12,955 nucleotides of DNA from Chloroflexota bacterium (lineage in GTDB: Bacteria; Chloroflexota; Anaerolineae; JACRMK01), in assembly GCA_016200765.1 (NCBI GenBank), contig JACQEC010000047.1, positions 1 to 12,955 on the forward strand. Reading direction: 5' to 3'. Of this stretch, positions 12,526-12,955 are shown piece after piece. Both the position numbers and the translations under genes were made by a program. Positions within the stretch are counted from its first letter, which is position 1, and each line of letters begins with the position of its first letter. The notes beneath the pieces are model-generated. The model did not search any database, had not been told where the DNA came from, and was given only the letters and a program-made list of their open reading frames with translations.

Positions 12526-12955
12526 TCACATGACCTGCTCCGGCGCTTTGTCGAGGTGGTTGAGCATAAAGCCGCGCACCACCGCGTCGTCGTAATCGTC
12601 CAACGGCAGGTAATAATTCCAGGCGACCAACGTCAGCCGATTGGGCGCTGTGTGATAGGGCGTGATGAGCAGTTTCACGTTGCCCAATTTGCTGCGCGGC
12701 GCCGTCTTGAACAGCGCGTCGAGTCGGTTCAGCAGGTCGGGGCAATCCTGTGGGCAGTTATACAGGATCACGATGCCGCCGTGCTCCAAGTTGTGCACCC
12801 AACGCTCTTCAGGGACCGGATCGTGATAGATGCCCCAATCGGCAGGCGCGTCCCAGTGCGGGCCCGACGTCGGCGGCGTGGAGTTGTACGGCGCATGTTG
12901 TTGGCCAATCTGCACATGCTGACCGCCCAGCGAGGGCACGGGCGTGCCCACTGCC
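12526..12955 (-). CDS. DUF3105-family protein (N-terminus outside window)
   Basis: The visible ~143 residues cover the DUF3105 domain: QHVQIGQQHAPYNSTPPTSGPHW, then WVHNLEHGGIVILYNCP and LLITPYHTAPNRLTLVAWNYYLP. The conserved His, Asn and Cys residues suggest a ligand-binding or metal-binding extracytoplasmic domain, but the family has no established function. A GTG at 12951 could serve as a start, but the frame is open to the edge. Family members usually carry an N-terminal membrane anchor or signal before this point, so I treat the gene as cut by the window. It is the most upstream visible gene of the ChrB operon, so the operon promoter lies outside. Confidence 0.87.
   Translation of the reverse strand, partial: AVGTPVPSLGGQHVQIGQQHAPYNSTPPTSGPHWDAPADWGIYHDPVPEERWVHNLEHGGIVILYNCPQDCPDLLNRLDALFKTAPRSKLGNVKLLITPYHTAPNRLTLVAWNYYLPLDDYDDAVVRGFMLNHLDKAPEQVM

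Noticed and set aside
1..12955. tRNA, rRNA, riboswitch or phage/plasmid origin
   Set aside because: No segment showed the conserved features of any of these on reading both strands by eye; weak cases could be missed without a covariance search.

Overview
The window most resembles an accessory stretch of a high-GC Chloroflexota (Anaerolineae-like) chromosome. This is inferred from the long Ala/Thr/Pro linkers after lipoprotein signal peptides, the density of small dispersed and palindromic repeats, and the family mix (HAAT-type ABC importer, NACHT NTPase with a formylglycine-generating-enzyme (FGE)-like C-terminus, DUF3105, ChrB-like protein). No rRNA, tRNA or taxonomic marker is present, so the assignment is tentative.

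Layout. (1) Positions 1-1789, minus strand: a branched-chain/polar amino-acid ABC importer, with a lipoprotein binding protein behind a strong promoter (1830-1858) and the start of a LivH permease running off the left edge. (2) Positions 1790-2325: a gene-free region with hairpin repeats and a good promoter for the next gene. (3) Positions 2326-5376, plus strand: a 1016-residue NLR-like protein made of a helical N-terminus, a NACHT NTPase and a C-terminal FGE/C-type-lectin-fold domain. Its last ~30 residues look like the variable region of a diversity-generating retroelement (DGR). (4) Positions 5516-5812, plus strand: the first 99 residues of a DGR-type reverse transcriptase, cut off at a composite inverted repeat (5816-5949). 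No template repeat or Avd gene was found by eye, so this reads as a decayed DGR cassette. (5) Positions 5961-9682, minus strand: two ABC exporter half-transporters overlapping by ATGA, with the signature of a heterodimer having one degenerate ATP site. (6) Positions 9683-10018: repeats and the last 16 codons of a lost gene. (7) Positions 10019-12955, minus strand: a tight five-gene operon of a DUF3105 protein (cut by the window edge), a small membrane protein, a lipoprotein with a concanavalin-like and an HMA-like domain, a small secreted or lipoprotein of unknown function, and a ChrB C-terminal-domain protein.

How the parts may work together. The most interesting unit is the NACHT-FGE gene plus the reverse-transcriptase remnant. 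In an intact DGR the reverse transcriptase would rewrite adenine-templated codons at the 3' end of the target gene, diversifying the ligand-binding face of a sensor fused to a signalling NTPase. Here the variable-region codon pattern survives, while the diversifying machinery in this window is broken. The second theme is repeat invasion. Three intergenic arrays with a degenerate 7-bp period, two palindromic families, a hairpin family with a compensatory stem change, and one repeat apparently translated inside an ABC exporter all occur within 13 kb, often at gene boundaries or next to gene remnants.
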